Below the pieces are notes generated by a model that saw nothing but the letters and a program-made list of their open reading frames with translations, did no database searches and had not been told where the DNA came from. DNA of 64,000 nucleotides from Klenkia brasiliensis (lineage in GTDB: Bacteria > Actinomycetota > Actinomycetes > Mycobacteriales > Geodermatophilaceae): the NCBI RefSeq assembly GCF_900100695.1, contig NZ_FNCF01000001.1, positions 526,060-590,059 of the forward strand, written 5' to 3'. Both the position numbers and the translations under genes were made by a program. This document shows positions 16,834-26,070 of this stretch, one piece after another (the first letter of the stretch is position 1; each line of letters opens with the position of its first letter).

Positions 16834-18528
16834 TCAGCGCAGGGCGGCCCACCGGGCGCGGCGCTGCGCCTGCTCGGCCGGGTCGGGCACCGGCAGGGAG
16901 GCCAGCAGCCGCTGCGTGTAGGGGTCCTGCGGCGCGCCGAGGACCTGCTCGCCGGTGCCCTCCTCGACCAGCCGGCCGTGGTGCAGCACCGCGATCCGGT
17001 CGGCGAGCAGGTCGACCACGGCCAGGTCGTGGCTGATGAACAGCGCCGCGAACCCGAACTCCCGCTGCAGCTCGTCGAACAGCTCCAGCACCCGGGCCTG
17101 CACCGACACGTCCAGCGCGGAGGTCGGCTCGTCGGCGATGAGCAGCTCGGGCTGCAGCGCCAGCGCCCGGGCCAGCGAGGCCCGCTGCCGCTGGCCACCG
17201 GAGAGCTCGTGCGGGAACCGGTCGCCGAACGCCTTGGGCAGCTGGACGGCCTCGAGCAGCTCGTCCACCCGGCCGCGGGCGTCGTCGGTGTCCCCGGCCC
17301 GCCCGTGCACGACCAGCGGCTCGGCCACCGCGTCGGCGATGGTCAGCAGCGGGTTGAAGCTGGTGGCCGGGTCCTGGAAGACGAACCCGATCCGGCGGCG
17401 GACCGGCCGGAAGGCCTTCTCCTTGATGCCGGCGACCTCGGTGCCCAACACCGTGAGCGACCCGCCCGACACCGGCGTCAGGCCGGCGATGGCCCGACCG
17501 ATGGTGGACTTGCCGCTGCCGGACTCGCCCACCAGGCCCAGGACCTCGCCCGGGGCGATGGTGAAGGAGACCCCGTCGACGGCGGTGAAGTCGGGCTTGC
17601 GGAACCGGCCCGGGTAGACGATCCGCAGGTCGCGGGCGGCCACCACCGGCGGCTGGTCGGCCCAGCCCTCGGGACGGCGGGCGGCCCGGTCGCGGGCGCG
17701 GGCGGCGCCCTGGCCGAGCTTGGGCACCGAGCCCAGCAGCGTCCTCGTGTACTCCTGCTGCGGGTCGGCGAACAGCGTCGCCACGTCGGCGGTCTCCACC
17801 AGCTCGCCCTGGTACATCACGGCCACCCGGTCGGCCAGGTCGGCCACGACGCCCATGTTGTGCGTGATGAGCACGATCGAGGCGCCGAACTCGTCGCGGC
17901 AGCGGCGCAGCAGGTCCAGGATCTCGGCCTGCACGGTGACGTCGAGGGCGGTGGTCGGCTCGTCGGCGATGATCACCCCGGCGTTGAGCGCCAGGGCCTG
18001 GGCGATGACGATGCGCTGCTTCTGCCCGCCCGAGAACTGGTGCGGGTAGTGGTCGACCCGCTCCTCGGGGTCGGGGATGCCCACCCGGCGCAGCACGTCG
18101 ACGGCGACCTCGCGGGCCTCCTTCTTGGACACGTCGCCGTGCGCCCGCAGGCCCTCGGCGATCTGCCAGCCCACCGGGTACACCGGGTTGAGCACGCTGC
18201 CCGGCTCCTGGAAGACCATCGCGGCGTCCCGCCCGCGCACGGCGCGCAGGTCGCGGCCGTCCAGGGTGGCCACGTCGGCGGTCGAGCCGCCGTCCCGGCT
18301 GCGCAGCACGACCGCGCCGCGGGTCAGCGCGGTCTCGGGCAGCAGGCCGAGCACGGTGCGGGCGGTGACGGTCTTGCCGCTGCCGGACTCCCCGACGATG
18401 GCCAGCACCTCCCCCGGCTGCAGCTGCAGGGAGACGCCCTTGACGGCGGCGACGTCCCCGCCGTCGGTGGCGAAGGTGACCCGCAGGTCCCGGATGTCGA
18501 CCACCGGCTCCAGGTCGCGCGCGGTCAT
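16834..18528 (-). CDS. Fused dipeptide/oligopeptide ABC transporter ATPase (DppD-DppF type)
   Basis: 564 residues holding two complete nucleotide-binding domains. First: Walker A GESGSGKT (46-53), signature FSGGQKQR, Walker [13 protein letters not shown]. Second: Walker A GESGSGKS (about 334-341), signature LSGGQRQR, Walker [13 protein letters not shown]. Each is followed by the oligopeptide-type C-terminal extension ([26 protein letters not shown]). Dpp/Opp systems usually encode the two as separate genes; the fusion fixes a 1:1 ratio. The ATG overlaps the permease stop (ATGA). It powers the two permeases just upstream. Confidence 0.93.
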   Translation of the reverse strand: MTARDLEPVVDIRDLRVTFATDGGDVAAVKGVSLQLQPGEVLAIVGESGSGKTVTARTVLGLLPETALTRGAVVLRSRDGGSTADVATLDGRDLRAVRGRDAAMVFQEPGSVLNPVYPVGWQIAEGLRAHGDVSKKEAREVAVDVLRRVGIPDPEERVDHYPHQFSGGQKQRIVIAQALALNAGVIIADEPTTALDVTVQAEILDLLRRCRDEFGASIVLITHNMGVVADLADRVAVMYQGELVETADVATLFADPQQEYTRTLLGSVPKLGQGAARARDRAARRPEGWADQPPVVAARDLRIVYPGRFRKPDFTAVDGVSFTIAPGEVLGLVGESGSGKSTIGRAIAGLTPVSGGSLTVLGTEVAGIKEKAFRPVRRRIGFVFQDPATSFNPLLTIADAVAEPLVVHGRAGDTDDARGRVDELLEAVQLPKAFGDRFPHELSGGQRQRASLARALALQPELLIADEPTSALDVSVQARVLELFDELQREFGFAALFISHDLAVVDLLADRIAVLHHGRLVEEGTGEQVLGAPQDPYTQRLLASLPVPDPAEQAQRRARWAALR

Positions 18529-19535
18529 CGCAGGTCTCCTTCGGGGCCGGCGGCGGTGCCCGCGGCGAGGCCGCCGCCGGGGGTGACGGCGACGTCGGCC
18601 GGGGGCGGGACGTCGGCGGCGCGGCGGCGGCTGCGCAGCCGCGGGTCGGCCAGGTCGTTGAGGCTCTCGCCGACCAGGGTCAGCCCGAGCACGGTGAGCA
18701 CGATCGCCGCACCCGGGAAGATCGACGTCCACCAGATGCCGCTGGTGACGTCGGAGATCGACCGGTTGAGGTCGAAGCCCCACTCGGCCGCGGCGGTGGG
18801 CTGGATGCCGAAGCCGAGGAAGCCCAGCCCGGCCAGCGTCAGGATCGCCTCGGAGGCGTTGAGCGTGACGATCAGCGGCAGCGAGCGGGTGGCGTTGCGC
18901 AGCACGTGCCGGGTCATGATCCGCCAGGTGCCGGTGCCCACGACCCGCGCGGACTCCACGAACGCCTCGCTCTTGATCCGCACCGTCTCGGCGCGCACCA
19001 CCCGGAAGTACTGCGGGATGAACACCACGGTGATCGAGATGGCCGCGGCCAGCACCCCGCCGACCAGGCTGGACTGGCCACCGCTGATCACGATGGCCGC
19101 CACGATCGCCAGCAGCAGCGACGGGAAGGCGTAGACGGCGTCGGCGACCACCACCAGCACGCGGTCCAGCCAGCCGCCGAGGTAGCCCGACACCAGGCCG
19201 AGCAGCACGCCGGCCACGATCGACAGCACGATCGCCACGACGATGACGAACACCGCCGTCCGGGAGCCGTAGATGACCCGCGACAGCACGTCGTAGCCGC
19301 CGACCGTCGTGCCGAGCAGGTGGTCGCCCGAGGGCGGCTGCTGGGCACCGAACGCGCCGTCGGCGTCGCGCAGCTGGCCGTAGCCGTAGGGCGCGAGCAG
19401 CGGGGCGAAGACCGCGGCGAGCAGCAGGACGCCGGTGAGCACGAGGCCGGTGACGAGCATGCCGCGCTGCAGGCCGACGCTCTGCCGCAGCTGGTGGACG
19501 ACCGGGAGGGACCGCCAGGTCCGGCGGCGGCTCAC
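18525..19535 (-). CDS. Peptide ABC transporter permease, DppC-like
   Basis: 336 residues from GTG 19535, overlapping the DppB-like stop by four bases (GTGA). Hydrophobic segments start at [21 protein letters not shown] short periplasmic loop has [20 protein letters not shown], the DppC/OppC hallmark before the transmembrane core. The cytosolic coupling loop is [20 protein letters not shown]. The C-terminus has a Pro/Ala/Gly-rich tail of about 45 residues after [11 protein letters not shown], which is not needed in the family. Confidence 0.92.
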   Translation of the reverse strand: MSRRRTWRSLPVVHQLRQSVGLQRGMLVTGLVLTGVLLLAAVFAPLLAPYGYGQLRDADGAFGAQQPPSGDHLLGTTVGGYDVLSRVIYGSRTAVFVIVVAIVLSIVAGVLLGLVSGYLGGWLDRVLVVVADAVYAFPSLLLAIVAAIVISGGQSSLVGGVLAAAISITVVFIPQYFRVVRAETVRIKSEAFVESARVVGTGTWRIMTRHVLRNATRSLPLIVTLNASEAILTLAGLGFLGFGIQPTAAAEWGFDLNRSISDVTSGIWWTSIFPGAAIVLTVLGLTLVGESLNDLADPRLRSRRRAADVPPPADVAVTPGGGLAAGTAAGPEGDLR

Positions 19536-20626
19536 GAGTACCTCACCCGGGGGTCGATGAGCGCGGCGACGACGTCGACCACGAAGTTGGTGAGCGCGAC
19601 GATGACGGCCAGCAGCGCCACGATGCCCTGCACGGCGACGAAGTCGCGGGCCTGCAGGTACTGGGAGAGCTGGAAGCCCAGCCCGCGCCACTCGAAGGTG
19701 GTCTCGGTGAGCACCGCCCCGGACAGCACGAGCGCGACCTGCAGGCCGATGACGGTGATGATCGGGACCAGTGCCGGCCGGTAGGCGTGCTTGCGCACCA
19801 GCCGGGACTCGCTGACCCCGCGCGAGCGGGCGGCCTCGACGTAGCCCGAGCCGAGCGTGCCGATCATGTTGGTGCGGACCAGCCGCAGGAAGACCCCGGC
19901 GGTGAGCAGGCCCAGGGCCAGCGAGGGCAGGACGGCGTAGCGCAGCACCTCGACCACCAGGTCGCCGTTGCCGGAGCTGATCGCGTCGATGAGGTAGATG
20001 CCGGTGCCCGACCCGCTGCGGTTGAGCTGGATCTGCCCGCGGGTGGAGATCCGCCCGGCGACCGGGAGCCAGCCCAGCCACACCGAGAAGACCAGCTTGA
20101 GCAGCAGACCGGCGAAGAAGACCGGGGTCGCGTAGCAGAAGATCGCGAAGAACCGCAGGACGGCGTCGGGGTACCGGTCGCGCAGCCGCGCGGCGACCAT
20201 GCCCAGCGGGATGCCGACGACCAGCGCCACGGCCAGGGAGTAGACCGCCAGCTCCAGCGTCGCCGCGCCGTAGGTGGTGAGCACCTCGGTGACCGGACGC
20301 CGGTCGCTCAGCGTCGTGCCGAAGTCGCCCCGCAGCAGACCGCCGAGGTAGTCCAGGTACTGCACCAGCAGCGGGCGGTCGTAGCCGGCCTCGCGGACCC
20401 GCTCGGCCAGCTGGTCGGCGGGCAGCCGCCCGCCCAGCGCCGCGGTGATCGGGTCACCGGTGGTGCGCATCAGGAAGAAGACCGTGGTCACCAGGATGAA
20501 CACGGTGGGGATGATCAGCAGCGCGCGGACCAGCAGGTAGCTGCCCAGCCCGCTGCTGCGGCGTCGTCGTCCGGCGGGTGCGTCCGCGGGCGCCGGCGGG
20601 GCCGGGTCCTGGGTCGCGGTGGTCAT
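19532..20626 (-). CDS. Peptide ABC transporter permease, DppB-like
   Basis: 364 residues from ATG 20626 with GAGGA upstream. A Pro/Ala-rich N-terminus of about 30 residues precedes the first membrane segment (YLLVRALLIIPTVFILVTTV). The family motif ADQLAERVREAGYDRPLLVQY is present, then five further segments and the coupling loop YVEAARSRGVSESRLVRKHA. It forms the channel with the DppC-like protein. The hairpin at 20683-20718 separates it from the binding-protein gene. Confidence 0.92.
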   Translation of the reverse strand: MTTATQDPAPPAPADAPAGRRRRSSGLGSYLLVRALLIIPTVFILVTTVFFLMRTTGDPITAALGGRLPADQLAERVREAGYDRPLLVQYLDYLGGLLRGDFGTTLSDRRPVTEVLTTYGAATLELAVYSLAVALVVGIPLGMVAARLRDRYPDAVLRFFAIFCYATPVFFAGLLLKLVFSVWLGWLPVAGRISTRGQIQLNRSGSGTGIYLIDAISSGNGDLVVEVLRYAVLPSLALGLLTAGVFLRLVRTNMIGTLGSGYVEAARSRGVSESRLVRKHAYRPALVPIITVIGLQVALVLSGAVLTETTFEWRGLGFQLSQYLQARDFVAVQGIVALLAVIVALTNFVVDVVAALIDPRVRYS

Positions 20627-20682
20627 CGGGTCCTCACGGGGTGCTCGCTCCATCGGTGGTGTGCAGCGCGGTGACGCAGTGC

Positions 20683-20718
20683 GGCCCCGGGCCGCCCCGC
20701 GAGGGGCGACCCGGGGCC
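20683..20718 (-). terminator. Intercistronic hairpin between peptide-binding protein and permease
   Basis: A GC-only stem of about 16 bp with one mismatch and a four-base loop (GCGA type) lies just after the binding-protein stop. As in the sugar operon, it is expected to reduce read-through into the permease genes. Confidence 0.65.
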
Positions 20719-20734
20719 GGGTGTGCTGGGTGGA

Positions 20735-22369
20735 TCAGCCGGCCGACAGCGCGCCGTACCGGAACTTGAAGGAGGCGTCGAGGGTGTCCGAGGCACCCGT
20801 GACACCGGACCGGACGACGGCGACCTGGGCACCCTGCAGGTAGGGCACCGTGGACAGGTCCTGGGCGACCAGCTGCTGGATCTGCTCGATCAGCGCCGTC
20901 CGCTCGGTGGCGTCCGGGGTGCTGGCCTGCTGCAGGATCAGGTCGTTGACCTGCTGGTTCTCGTAGTGGTTGCCGAGGAAGTTCTCGGTGAGGAAGAACG
21001 GCGTCAGGTAGTTGTCGGCGTCGGAGTAGTCCGGGAACCAGCCGAGCTGGTAGGCCGGGTAGACGTCGGCGGTGCGGTCCTCGGAGTACTGGGTCCACTC
21101 CGTGGTCTGCAGGTCGACCTGGAACAGGCCGGTGGCCTCCAGCTGGTCCTTGATCAGCGCGTACTCGTCACCCGAGCTGGGCCCGTAGTGGTCGTTGGAG
21201 TACTGCAGGGACAGCTGGACCGGGGTCTGCACGCCGGCGGCCTGCAGGGTCTGCGCCGCCTTGTCGGCGTCCGGGCCGCCCTGGCCGTCGCCGTAGAGGG
21301 TCTCCAGCGGGGTGGCCGCGCCGGTCAGGCCGTCGGGCACGTAGGAGTACAGCGGGGTGTAGGTGCCGCGGTAGACCTGGTCGGCGATCTCCTGGCGGTC
21401 GATCAGGTCCGCGACGGCCTGCCGGACGGCGAGGGCCTTGGCCGGGTCGGCCTCGGACGTCGTGGCGCCGAAGGGCTGGGTGTCGAAGTTGAAGACGATG
21501 TAGCGGATCTCGCCGCCGGGGCCGTCCACGACCTCGACGTCGTCGTTGCCGCGCAGGTCGTCGATGTCGGTGGCCGACAGGCTGCGGAAGGCCACGTCGA
21601 TGTTGCCCTGCTCGATGTCGAGCTTGAGGTTGGAGGCGTCGGCGTAGTAGGTGACGTCGACGTTCTCGGTCTTCGGCGCGCCGAGCAGGCCCTGGTAGTC
21701 CGGGTTGGCCTGGTAGGAGACCAGGCTGTTGATCTCGTAGTCGGTGATCGTGTACGGGCCGGCGAAGGCGTTGCCGGACACGATGTCGTCGTCGGAGGTC
21801 AGCGAGTCGGCGGAGAACACGTCCTCGTCGACGATCGGGCCGGCCGGGCTCGACAGGATCTGCGGGAAGATCTGGTCGTCGGCGGTCTTGAGGGTGAACA
21901 CGACGGTGGTGTCGTCGGTGGCCTCGACCGAGTCCAGGTTGTAGAGCAGCGAGGCCGGCCCGTTGGGGTCGTTGATGGCCACCATGCGCTCGAAGGTGAA
22001 GACGACGTCGGAGCTGGTCAGGTCGTTGCCGTTGGCGAACGTCAGACCGGGCTTGAGCGTGACGGTGTACTCGGTCGGCGAGGTGAACTCGGCGGACTCG
22101 GCGATGTCGGGCTCGACGTCGGGGCTGCCCAGCGGGGTGTTCATCAGGAACGGGTAGACCTGGTTCATCACCGCGAACGAGCCGTTGTCGTACGAGCCGG
22201 CCGGGTCGATGGTGGTGATCTTGTCGCTCGTGCCGATGAGCAGCGAGTCGCCGTCGCCGCCGGAGCTGCTGCCGCCCCCGCCGGAGTCACCGCCGCCGCA
22301 GGCGGCCACGGACAGGGCGGTCAGGGTGGCGGCGGAGGCCGCGAGCACCCGGGTGGTTCGGCGCTGCAT
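20735..22369 (-). CDS. Dipeptide/oligopeptide ABC transporter substrate-binding lipoprotein
   Basis: 544 residues. The signal peptide ends SVAAC, giving a lipidated Cys24, followed by a Gly/Ser linker (25-42). The family-5 extracellular binding-protein signature is seen in YTVTLKPGLTFANGNDLTSSDVVFTFERM, given here as its start YTVTLKPG and end VVFTFERM. FFLTENFLGNHYENQQVNDL near the C-terminus is also typical. It is the first gene of the five-gene transporter region. A peptide ligand is the family default; related clusters transport nickel or other solutes, so specificity is open. Confidence 0.9.
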   Translation of the reverse strand: MQRRTTRVLAASAATLTALSVAACGGGDSGGGGSSSGGDGDSLLIGTSDKITTIDPAGSYDNGSFAVMNQVYPFLMNTPLGSPDVEPDIAESAEFTSPTEYTVTLKPGLTFANGNDLTSSDVVFTFERMVAINDPNGPASLLYNLDSVEATDDTTVVFTLKTADDQIFPQILSSPAGPIVDEDVFSADSLTSDDDIVSGNAFAGPYTITDYEINSLVSYQANPDYQGLLGAPKTENVDVTYYADASNLKLDIEQGNIDVAFRSLSATDIDDLRGNDDVEVVDGPGGEIRYIVFNFDTQPFGATTSEADPAKALAVRQAVADLIDRQEIADQVYRGTYTPLYSYVPDGLTGAATPLETLYGDGQGGPDADKAAQTLQAAGVQTPVQLSLQYSNDHYGPSSGDEYALIKDQLEATGLFQVDLQTTEWTQYSEDRTADVYPAYQLGWFPDYSDADNYLTPFFLTENFLGNHYENQQVNDLILQQASTPDATERTALIEQIQQLVAQDLSTVPYLQGAQVAVVRSGVTGASDTLDASFKFRYGALSAG

Positions 22370-22554
22370 GCTGGAGGACCTGCTTCCTCGGCTGGTTCGG
22401 GCCGGACGAGCTGTGTGCTGGGCAGGCCGTGGCGGGAGGAACTCCCGGCGACGGCTGGCCGAACACTAGGTCGTCCCCGAGCAGGACCTGTGCGGCGGGG
22501 CAGTGATCGTCACCGGATCGAGACCTCGGGGTCCGCCGGGCAGGATGGGTCCCC

Positions 22555-23481
22555 GTGAGCGCTGACCTGGGACTCGGCCTGGCCGCGATCGGCCGCCCCG
22601 CCTACATCACCCTCGGCCGGGACGCCGACCTGCCCGGCGACCGCTCCCCCGCCGCGCTGGAGGCCCGGGCGCACGAGCTGCTGGACACCGCCGTGGCGCT
22701 GGGCATCCGCTGGTTCGACACCGCCCGCTCCTACGGCCGGGCCGAGCAGTTCCTGTCGACGTGGCTGGCCGCCGGCCGGGACGCGCCGGGCACGGTGTCC
22801 AGCAAGTGGGGCTACACCTACACCGCCGAGGACCCGGCGGTGGACGCCGACGAGGTCAAGACGCACGACCTGGCCACCTTCGAGCGGCAGTGGGCGGAGA
22901 CGCAGGCCCTGCTCGGGGAACACCTGCGGCTCTACCAGGTGCACTCCCTCACCCCGGACAGCCCGCTGTTCACCGACACCGCACTGCAGCGGCGCATGTC
23001 CCAGCGCCGGGCCGATGGTTCGACGTCCCTGGGCTTCTCCACCTCCGGCCCGCGGCAGGCCGAGGCCGTGCGCCGGGCCCTCGAGCTCACCGTCGACGGC
23101 CGCCCGCTGTTCACCGCGGTGCAGAGCACCTGGAACCTGCTCGAGCCCTCGGTCGGACCGGCGCTCGCCGAGGCCGCCGAGGCCGGGGCGTTCGTGCTGG
23201 TCAAGGAGGGCGTGGCCAACGGGCGGCTGACCGACCGCGGCCTGCCCGCCGACTCGCCCGTGCGCGCCGCCGCCGAGGCCGCCGGGGTGGGCCCGGACGC
23301 CGTCGCGCTGGCCGCCGCGCTGGCGCAGCCGTGGGCCGGCGTCGTGCTGTCGGGGGCGGTGACGCCGGCGCAGCTGCGCGCCAACGCCGCCGCCCGCGGG
23401 CTGGACCTGCCCGACCTGCCGGACCTGGCCGAGGAGCCCGAGACCTACTGGGCCACCCGCTCCGGGCTGCCCTGGGCCTGA
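22555..23481 (+). CDS. Aldo/keto reductase
   Basis: 308 residues from GTG 22555. Catalytic tetrad candidates: Asp in WFDTARSYG with Tyr in the same motif, Lys in SSKWGYTY, and His in YQVHSLT. The C-terminal half has the NADPH-binding segment GVVLSGAVTPAQLRANAAA. The substrate is unknown. The gene is divergent from the peptide transporter and convergent with recR, with one base between their ends. No operon partner is visible. Confidence 0.88.
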   Translation: MSADLGLGLAAIGRPAYITLGRDADLPGDRSPAALEARAHELLDTAVALGIRWFDTARSYGRAEQFLSTWLAAGRDAPGTVSSKWGYTYTAEDPAVDADEVKTHDLATFERQWAETQALLGEHLRLYQVHSLTPDSPLFTDTALQRRMSQRRADGSTSLGFSTSGPRQAEAVRRALELTVDGRPLFTAVQSTWNLLEPSVGPALAEAAEAGAFVLVKEGVANGRLTDRGLPADSPVRAAAEAAGVGPDAVALAAALAQPWAGVVLSGAVTPAQLRANAAARGLDLPDLPDLAEEPETYWATRSGLPWA

Positions 23482-23482
23482 G

Positions 23483-24076
23483 TCAGATCCGGCGGCGGCC
23501 CTCGAAGGCGCGGCCGAGGGTGACCTCGTCGGCGTACTCGAGGTCACCACCCACCGGCAGGCCGCTGGCCAGCCGGGACACCGCCAGCCCCATCGGGGAG
23601 ACCAGCCGGGCCAGGTAGGCCGCGGTCGCCTCGCCCTCGAGGTTGGGGTCGGTGGCGATGATCAGCTCGGTGACCGAGCCGTCCATCAGCCGGCTCATCA
23701 GCTCCTTGACCTTCAGGTCGTCGGGGCCGATGCCCTCGATCGGGCTGATCGCGCCGCCCAGCACGTGGTAGCGCCCCCGGAACTCCCGGGTGCGCTCGAT
23801 GGCCACGACGTCCTTGGGCTCCTCGACCACGCAGATGGTGTCCAGGGAGCGCCGGGGATCGCGGCAGATGCGGCACTGCTCGGCCTCGGCCACGTTGAAG
23901 CAGATGCTGCAGAAGCGGACCTCGGCCTGCACCCGCTGCAGCGAGGCCACCAGCCGGCCGACGTCGGCGGCGTCGGCGGCCAGCAGGTGGAAGGCGATGC
24001 GCTGCGCGCTCTTGGGACCGACGCCGGGCAGCCGGCCGAGCTCGTCGATCAGGTCCTGGACGGCACCCTCGTACAT
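23483..24076 (-). CDS. recR: Recombination mediator protein RecR
   Basis: 197 residues, the usual size. A helix-hairpin-helix lies at [17 protein letters not shown] (residues 16-32), a zinc finger at Cys56, Cys59, Cys68, Cys71, and a Toprim domain (about 80-175) includes [14 protein letters not shown] and [14 protein letters not shown]. It loads RecA on gapped DNA together with RecF/RecO. The ATG overlaps the ybaB stop by one base. The ybaB-recR pair is usually directly behind dnaX, but here dnaX is 3.2 kb away. Confidence 0.97.
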   Translation of the reverse strand: MYEGAVQDLIDELGRLPGVGPKSAQRIAFHLLAADAADVGRLVASLQRVQAEVRFCSICFNVAEAEQCRICRDPRRSLDTICVVEEPKDVVAIERTREFRGRYHVLGGAISPIEGIGPDDLKVKELMSRLMDGSVTELIIATDPNLEGEATAAYLARLVSPMGLAVSRLASGLPVGGDLEYADEVTLGRAFEGRRRI

Positions 24077-24408
24077 CAGAAGCCGGGCAGGCCCAACCCG
24101 CCCGCGGCACCGGCCAGCGGGCCCATGGTCTGCTGGGTCAGCTCACCGGCGGCACGGTTGGCGTCGCGGACGGCGGCGACCACGAGGTCCTGCAGGGTCT
24201 CCACGTCGTCGGGGTCGACGGCCTGGGGCGAGATCTCGACGGCGGTGAGCTCACCGCTGCCGGTCATCCGGGCGGTGACCATGCCGCCGCCGGCGGTGCC
24301 GGTGACCTCGGCGGCGGCCAGCTGCTCCTGGGCCGCGGCCAGCTGCTGCTGCATCTTCTGCGCCTGCTTCATCAGCTGGGCCATGTCGGGCTGTCCACCG
24401 GGTCGCAT
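24076..24408 (-). CDS. ybaB: YbaB/EbfC family nucleoid-associated protein
   Basis: 110 residues. [19 protein letters not shown] is the typical actinobacterial start, then the Gln/Ala helix, then [20 protein letters not shown], the family signature. It is a small dimeric DNA-binding protein. A TACCCT hexamer (24416-24421, minus strand) ends seven bases before the ATG and supports a leaderless start at 24408 rather than the internal Met at 24384. It is translationally coupled to recR. Confidence 0.93.
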   Translation of the reverse strand: MRPGGQPDMAQLMKQAQKMQQQLAAAQEQLAAAEVTGTAGGGMVTARMTGSGELTAVEISPQAVDPDDVETLQDLVVAAVRDANRAAGELTQQTMGPLAGAAGGLGLPGF

Positions 24409-24458
24409 GCGGTCGAGGGTATGCCGTGGGTCCGACAGCCCGTGGCACGCTGCGGGGC

Positions 24459-25304
24459 GTGCGGGCAGCGGCGGTCCTCCTGGCGGCGGTGGTGGTGCTC
24501 GCCGGGTGCGGCGCCGACCCCGCCCCGCGGGCCGCGGCCCCGGCCACCGGCTCGGCCACGACCGCCGACCCGACGACGGGCCCGCCGAGCACCCCGCCGA
24601 CCACGACCGCTCCCCCGACCACCACCCCGGCACCCACCACCACGGCACCCACGACGCCGGCCCCGGTGGTCGTCCTGGACCCCGGGCACAACGGCGGCAA
24701 CGCGGCGGCCCCGGGGACGATCGACGCCCCGGTGCCCGACGGCACGGGCGGCACCAAGCCGTGCGGCACGGCCGGCACCGCGACCGACGCCGGCTACCCC
24801 GAGCACGCCTTCACCTGGGACACCGCGCTGCGGGTGCGCGACCTGCTGACCGCGGCCGGCGTCCAGGTCGTGCTGACCCGGCAGGACGACACCGGCGTCG
24901 GCCCGTGCGTCGACGTCCGCGGGCAGCTGGGTGCGCAGGTCGGGGCGGCGGCGTTCGTCGGCATCCACGGTGACGGCGCGGCCGCCGGCGGGCGCGGGTT
25001 CCACGTCATCACGTCCTCGCTCGACCCCGGCGGGCCGCAGGTCGCGGCGGCCACCTCGACGCTGGACACCGACCTGCGGGACGCGCTCACCGCCGTCGAG
25101 CCGGTCAGCGACTACCTGGGCACCGACGGGCTGGACAGCCGCGGCGACCTGGCCGGGCTCAACCTCAACACGGTGCCGGCGGTCTACGTGGAGTGCGGGA
25201 ACATGCGCAACGCCGCCGACGCCGCGCTGATGAGCTCGGACCCCGGTCGCCAGGCGCTCGCCGACCGGCTCGCCGCGGGGGTGCTCGCCTTCCTCGGCCG
25301 CTGA
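24459..25304 (+). CDS. N-acetylmuramoyl-L-alanine amidase lipoprotein (Amidase_3)
   Basis: 281 residues from GTG 24459, which gives a compact lipoprotein signal peptide ending LAGC (lipid on Cys17). Starts at 24426 and 24441 are alternatives. A Thr/Pro-rich spacer (about 30-70) leads to the zinc amidase domain: [12 protein letters not shown] (first His), a Glu in YPEHAF, GIHGDGA (second His) and the catalytic Glu in YVECGNM. It cleaves the lactyl-amide bond between glycan and stem peptide outside the membrane. An insertion after the first motif has two Cys (KPCGTA, GPCVDV), possibly a disulfide. It sits between ybaB and dnaX, on the opposite strand. Confidence 0.88.
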   Translation: MRAAAVLLAAVVVLAGCGADPAPRAAAPATGSATTADPTTGPPSTPPTTTAPPTTTPAPTTTAPTTPAPVVVLDPGHNGGNAAAPGTIDAPVPDGTGGTKPCGTAGTATDAGYPEHAFTWDTALRVRDLLTAAGVQVVLTRQDDTGVGPCVDVRGQLGAQVGAAAFVGIHGDGAAAGGRGFHVITSSLDPGGPQVAAATSTLDTDLRDALTAVEPVSDYLGTDGLDSRGDLAGLNLNTVPAVYVECGNMRNAADAALMSSDPGRQALADRLAAGVLAFLGR

Positions 25305-25315
25305 CCGGTCAGCGG
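25298..25315. terminator. Palindrome over two convergent stop codons
   Basis: CCGCTGACC-GGTCAGCGG is a perfect 18-bp palindrome that contains the stop codons of both the amidase and the TetR gene. As RNA it can form a hairpin from either strand. A bidirectional terminator is likely but unproven. Confidence 0.45.
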
Positions 25316-25974
25316 GGTCGGCGCACCGGCTCGAAGACCTGCGCCATGTCCTCCTCGGTCGGCAGCACCGGCGGCAGCGGGGTGGGGGCGTCGCGGCGCA
25401 CGCACAGCCCGTCGAGCACCAGCGCGGTGAACCGCTCCCGCAGCTCCGCCCGCTCGGGCCCGCCGACCCGGCCGATCATCGCCACCGCGAGCCCGAGGTC
25501 CAGCCCGCCGACGTCCGGACGCAGCACGCCGGCCTCCTGCGCGTGCCGGACCAGCGCGTCCACCGCGGGCGCCAGCCGGTCGCGGCCCTGGGCCACGCGC
25601 TCGTGGCCGTGCCCGGCGGCGGCCAGCACCTGGGCGAGCCCCCGGTCGGCGGCCTGCGCCTCGGCGCCCCAGCGCAGGAACCCGGCCAGCCCGTGCCACG
25701 GGTCGGGGTCGGCCGCGGCCTCCTGCGCCCGGGCGACGACGGCGTCGACCTCCTCCTGGAACAGCGCCTCGACCAGGTCACCCCGCTCGGGGAAGCGCCG
25801 GTAGACCGTGCCCACCCCGACGCCGGCGACCCGGGCGACCTCGTCGAACCCGGCGTCCAGGCCCTGCGCGGCGAACACCTCGCGGGCCGCGGCCAGGATC
25901 AGCGCCCGGTTGCGCTCGGCGTCCCGACGCAGCGGCCGGGGTGCCGCCGGGTCGTCGGGGGTGACGGAGGACAT
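25309..25974 (-). CDS. TetR-family transcriptional regulator
   Basis: 221 residues. The N-terminal helix-turn-helix reads ALILAAAREVFAAQGLDAGF then VARVAGVGVGTVYRRFPER (residues 20-70). The ligand domain is Ala-rich and of the drug-sensing type. It is divergent from a 14-helix efflux pump, and the intergenic DNA has two matching operator modules, so it almost certainly represses the pump and itself. A TAACAT -10 (25982-25987, minus strand) ends seven bases before the ATG, so the message is probably leaderless. Confidence 0.9.
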   Translation of the reverse strand: MSSVTPDDPAAPRPLRRDAERNRALILAAAREVFAAQGLDAGFDEVARVAGVGVGTVYRRFPERGDLVEALFQEEVDAVVARAQEAAADPDPWHGLAGFLRWGAEAQAADRGLAQVLAAAGHGHERVAQGRDRLAPAVDALVRHAQEAGVLRPDVGGLDLGLAVAMIGRVGGPERAELRERFTALVLDGLCVRRDAPTPLPPVLPTEEDMAQVFEPVRRPR

Positions 25975-25991
25975 GCACCGGATGTTAACCG

Positions 25992-26054
25992 AAACGGAAC
26001 CCGCTCTCCGGTTCCACCGGTAGGGTGCAGAAGAAAACGGAAAGACGGTTCCAC
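25992..26054. promoter_or_regulatory. Two TetR operator modules around the efflux-pump promoter
   Basis: Module 1 (25992-26017) has AAACGGAACC, eight bases, then GGTTCCAC. Module 2 (26035-26054) has AAACGGAAAG then CGGTTCCAC. Both share AAACGGAA...CGGTTCCAC but with different centre spacing (arms 14 versus 8 bases apart start to start). A TAGGGT -10 (26021-26026) lies between them and the TetR -10 lies just left of module 1. Confidence 0.65.
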
Positions 26055-26070
26055 TTCGCTCGGAGGACGC

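Noticed and set aside
15972-17198. N-terminal extension of the second TPM gene by 409 codons
   Set aside because: It overlaps the VOC and ABC ATPase genes in another frame and lacks domains; the ATG at 15971 gives a clean signal peptide.
22502-22513. GTGATCGTCAC near the aldo/keto reductase as an operator
   Set aside because: Arms of only four bases, common by chance at this GC content, and no second copy.
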